Positions 12,921 to 14,932 of a DNA stretch of 14,932 nucleotides are shown in pieces. The DNA is taken from NCBI GenBank assembly GCA_004554255.1, contig SFNC01000066.1:1-14932 (forward strand), written 5' to 3'. This stretch comes from Bacteroidales bacterium (GTDB taxonomy: Bacteria; Bacteroidota; Bacteroidia; Bacteroidales; Muribaculaceae). How positions within the stretch are numbered: position 1 is the stretch's first letter; each line of letters opens with the position of its first letter. The notes under the pieces were generated by a model. It saw nothing but the letters and a program-made list of their open reading frames with translations, had not been told where the DNA came from and made no database searches. The translations under genes and the position numbers were made by a program.

Positions 12921-14294
12921 TTATTCCCAGGCCTGTTTGGAAACGTCAACGAGATGTACGTTGCGCACTCCCAGACGGGCCTGGAGATATTTACGCAACT
13001 TCAGTGCTGTGGCAGCGGGGATGCGCTGTGAGTATTTTATCATGGCAATCTCGAAAGTGTCCAGCTGCTGGGTGCGCACATTGCAGAATACGTTGCGCGA
13101 GATGGCTATGTCGGCGACTTCCGGGAATACCACACGCAGTTCGGGAGCCATTGCCGCTCCTATGGTGTCGCGGAAGTTCTCGGCGGCGATAATGGCTGAC
13201 AGTGAGTCAATTGTGGCCTGTCTTGAGGCTATGGCGTTTTGCGAAAGATTGTAGATGTCGGCCGCCGTGGATGATGAATTCGCGGCATTCTGCGGCAGGG
13301 AGACATCGCCCTGGATTATGTTCAGATGTGCGCCGGCAAGGCCGTATTTAGCCAGCCGCGGAGTAAGTGCCATTTTCAGCGAATCCGTGGGGAGGAGTTT
13401 GCCGAGCAGAGTAACGTCTATACACTTGTTGCCGTTGCTGAAATAAGCGTTTTCGGAAAGTACTTTCGTGTCCGGGAACTGCATTTCCTCATCAACAAAC
13501 CGTTCTGCGTTGATGACGAACCGGCTCTCCTTGAACATGTTGTAAGTGAGATAGATACTGGGCAGGAGAGTTGCTATGGCAATGGCGTAGACAATTCTGC
13601 GGACGCGCTTTGCTCTGACGGGGTCGGTGACTTTTACAGCCGTGAAATTCATGGCCTTGACGCCAATAAAAGTTGCCAGAGCGATAAAGATGCTGTTTAT
13701 CAGGAAAAGGTACATGGCGCCGAGGAAGAATGTCGGCTGCCAGGTGGCGATGCCGTAGCCCACGGTGCACAGCGGCGGCATGAGGGCGGTGGCGATTGCC
13801 ACGCCGGGCAGCACGTTTCCTTTTGATTTTGAGGCGATTCCTATTATTCCGGCGCCGCCGCCGAAGAATGCTATAAGCACGTCGTAGATGGTGGGCGATG
13901 TTCTCGCAAGCAGCTCGCTGTGTCCCTCGCTGACAGGAGAAATCAGGAAATATATCGTAGAGGCTATCACACTGAAGACCGCCGCCATTGCCAGATTGCG
14001 CAGGGACCGCCGCAGCAGCACATAGTCCATGATGCCTATGCCGAGGCCTATGCCGATAATCGGGCCCATCAGCGGCGAGATAAGCATCGCACCGATAATG
14101 ACGGCTGTGGAATTGGTGTTAAGGCCCAGCGATGCCACAAGGATGGCCATTACAAGGATGATGATGTTTGTGCCCTTGAATGATATGCCACTGCGGATGT
14201 CGGTCTCAATTTGGGTCTGGTCCTCTATATATTCCCTCAGGGAAAAATAGTCCACAAATGTTTTTTTGAAAGCCTGTGCGATGCGGTTAGCCAT
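12921..14294 (-). CDS. DUF389 family membrane protein
   Basis: The 457-residue protein has a cytoplasmic-looking N-terminus (1-40), then about six membrane segments up to residue 255, and a long soluble C-terminal region. The family hallmark IIGAMLISPLMGPIIGIG is at 66-83, followed by FFGGGAGIIGIAS (143-155) and PGVAIATALMPPLC (163-176). DUF389 proteins are widespread and lack an established function. The soluble region (about 260-457) contains a probable coiled segment (about 345-375) and a C-terminal alpha/beta-looking module. Its stop is 3 bp from the stop of the convergent TonB receptor gene, with no terminator between them. It is divergent from the membrane protein gene at 14474, sharing a 179-bp intergenic region. 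I see no strong promoter for it; TTATTTTG around 14340-14347 on the minus strand is one base off the -7 consensus. Confidence 0.9.
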   Translation of the reverse strand: MANRIAQAFKKTFVDYFSLREYIEDQTQIETDIRSGISFKGTNIIILVMAILVASLGLNTNSTAVIIGAMLISPLMGPIIGIGLGIGIMDYVLLRRSLRNLAMAAVFSVIASTIYFLISPVSEGHSELLARTSPTIYDVLIAFFGGGAGIIGIASKSKGNVLPGVAIATALMPPLCTVGYGIATWQPTFFLGAMYLFLINSIFIALATFIGVKAMNFTAVKVTDPVRAKRVRRIVYAIAIATLLPSIYLTYNMFKESRFVINAERFVDEEMQFPDTKVLSENAYFSNGNKCIDVTLLGKLLPTDSLKMALTPRLAKYGLAGAHLNIIQGDVSLPQNAANSSSTAADIYNLSQNAIASRQATIDSLSAIIAAENFRDTIGAAMAPELRVVFPEVADIAISRNVFCNVRTQQLDTFEIAMIKYSQRIPAATALKLRKYLQARLGVRNVHLVDVSKQAWE

Positions 14295-14424
14295 GGTGCT
14301 TTAGTGGTATGTATGTTGTTTGTGCGTGATGCGATTTAACAAAATAAACATAAAACAGAGGAAAAGTGTGTATCTATTAACTAAATTTAACTATGTTTGT
14401 GTTTTTTAACGAACATATTCTGCC

Positions 14425-14432
14425 TAAATTTG
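14425..14432 (+). promoter_or_regulatory. -7 box upstream of the 14474 membrane protein
   Basis: TAAATTTG matches TAnnTTTG, 41 bases before the ATG, leaving an A/T-rich leader. The -33 region is only a T-run (about 14402-14407); TTTG at 14396-14399 is a few bases too far. The box lies within the 179-bp divergent intergenic region 14295-14473, which is otherwise AT-rich and shows no other feature. Confidence 0.55.
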
Positions 14433-14473
14433 TAAATAATTATAAAATCATTAAAAATTTAATATTTTAGATT

Positions 14474-14932
14474 ATGGAAGTGAAAAAATTAGAGAGTCAC
14501 ATCCGTCCGTTGGCAATGGCTGCAATGATAGTTGCAATGGCAGGTGCCGGACTGGTTTTACTGCAGGACATTTTTACCGCAGTAATATTGAGTAACCCCT
14601 GGAAATTTTACAGTCTTTCCGCATTCTCGTCTGTTCTTGGTTTCTTTGGCAATGTTGCCATGTGGGGTGGCCTTGCAGTGTTTGCGTTCGGCATGGCCAA
14701 TTCTGCAATGAAGAATTATGTGGACGCCGGCATACTTAAAGCGCTCTTTATCCTCGCATGCTGTGTAGGCGGCCTGTACATGATGGGCAGTGTGATGCCT
14801 GCCGGAGCTGCTTCGCTTGTATTTACTATTCTTGGCTCCATTGCAATGGTGGGATATGTGGTTCTGCAGGTCCTGGTTTATGTAAAGATTTGCAAACTGC
14901 CTGATTTCAAGTCGTTTGCGCTGTGGACAATG
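14474..14932 (+). CDS. Multi-pass membrane protein of unknown function (partial)
   Basis: An ATG at 14474 opens a frame that stays open for 153 codons to the window end. The product starts MEVKKLESHIRPLAMAAMIV and contains about four hydrophobic segments (roughly 12-32, 50-77, 86-106 and 113-139), with short polar links such as NSAMKNYVDAG (76-86) and a basic loop VKICKLPDFK (137-146). It has no signal-peptide cleavage pattern and no motif I can assign. The frame is preceded by a Bacteroidetes -7 box and an A-rich leader, and codon use resembles the neighbours, which supports a real gene. The C-terminus is outside the window. Confidence 0.75.
   Translation, partial: MEVKKLESHIRPLAMAAMIVAMAGAGLVLLQDIFTAVILSNPWKFYSLSAFSSVLGFFGNVAMWGGLAVFAFGMANSAMKNYVDAGILKALFILACCVGGLYMMGSVMPAGAASLVFTILGSIAMVGYVVLQVLVYVKICKLPDFKSFALWTM

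Overview
The window looks like chromosomal DNA of a Bacteroidales bacterium. The signs are Bacteroidetes-type promoters (TTG, about 19-20 bp, then TAnnTTTG), A-rich leaders without clear Shine-Dalgarno sites, an OstA-like protein, a type IX-like C-terminal domain and a SusC-era style TonB receptor with a carboxypeptidase-regulatory-like N-terminal domain. The moderately GC-rich coding sequence and gene style suggest Muribaculaceae (mouse/human gut), but that placement is inference; no rRNA or other marker is present.

Layout. 1-96 is the right end of a small mobile element. 97-2106 (minus) is a secreted type I pullulanase, preceded by a tiny secreted protein that is little more than a C-terminal sorting-like domain (2212-2526, minus), with a good promoter at 2562-2592. 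2650-6469 (minus) is a three-gene outer-membrane biogenesis operon: SurA-like parvulin chaperone, OstA/LptA-like protein, and an unrecognised 207-residue protein, driven by a promoter at 6510-6540. 6601-9051 (minus) is a class A penicillin-binding protein. A 788-bp element with a decayed IS5-family transposase (9152-9939) fills the divergent space before a small His-rich membrane/periplasmic protein (9994-10341, plus). A 226-bp MITE-like element (10349-10574) separates that gene from a TonB-dependent receptor (10614-12917, plus). A DUF389 membrane protein (12921-14294, minus) converges on the receptor gene with 3 bp between them. A divergent partial multi-pass membrane protein (14474 onward, plus) runs off the window.

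The most interesting structure is not a gene. Three copies of one transposable-element family lie within 10.6 kb. They share 33-bp perfect terminal inverted repeats beginning GACCCC and, where both ends are visible, sit between 3-bp TAA or TTA target duplications. Beside the right end each carries a large stem-loop. The outer stem has different sequence in different copies yet remains self-complementary, while the internal-loop motifs (TTCAGTCA / CTCCTTCA) and a small inner hairpin are conserved. One copy landed exactly at the pullulanase stop codon and its target duplication preserves the stop. Another split what was probably a two-gene operon of His-rich protein and TonB receptor.

Functionally the host genes concern the cell envelope: starch/pullulan breakdown at the surface, outer-membrane protein folding, LPS transport, peptidoglycan synthesis and a probable metal or metal-complex uptake pair.
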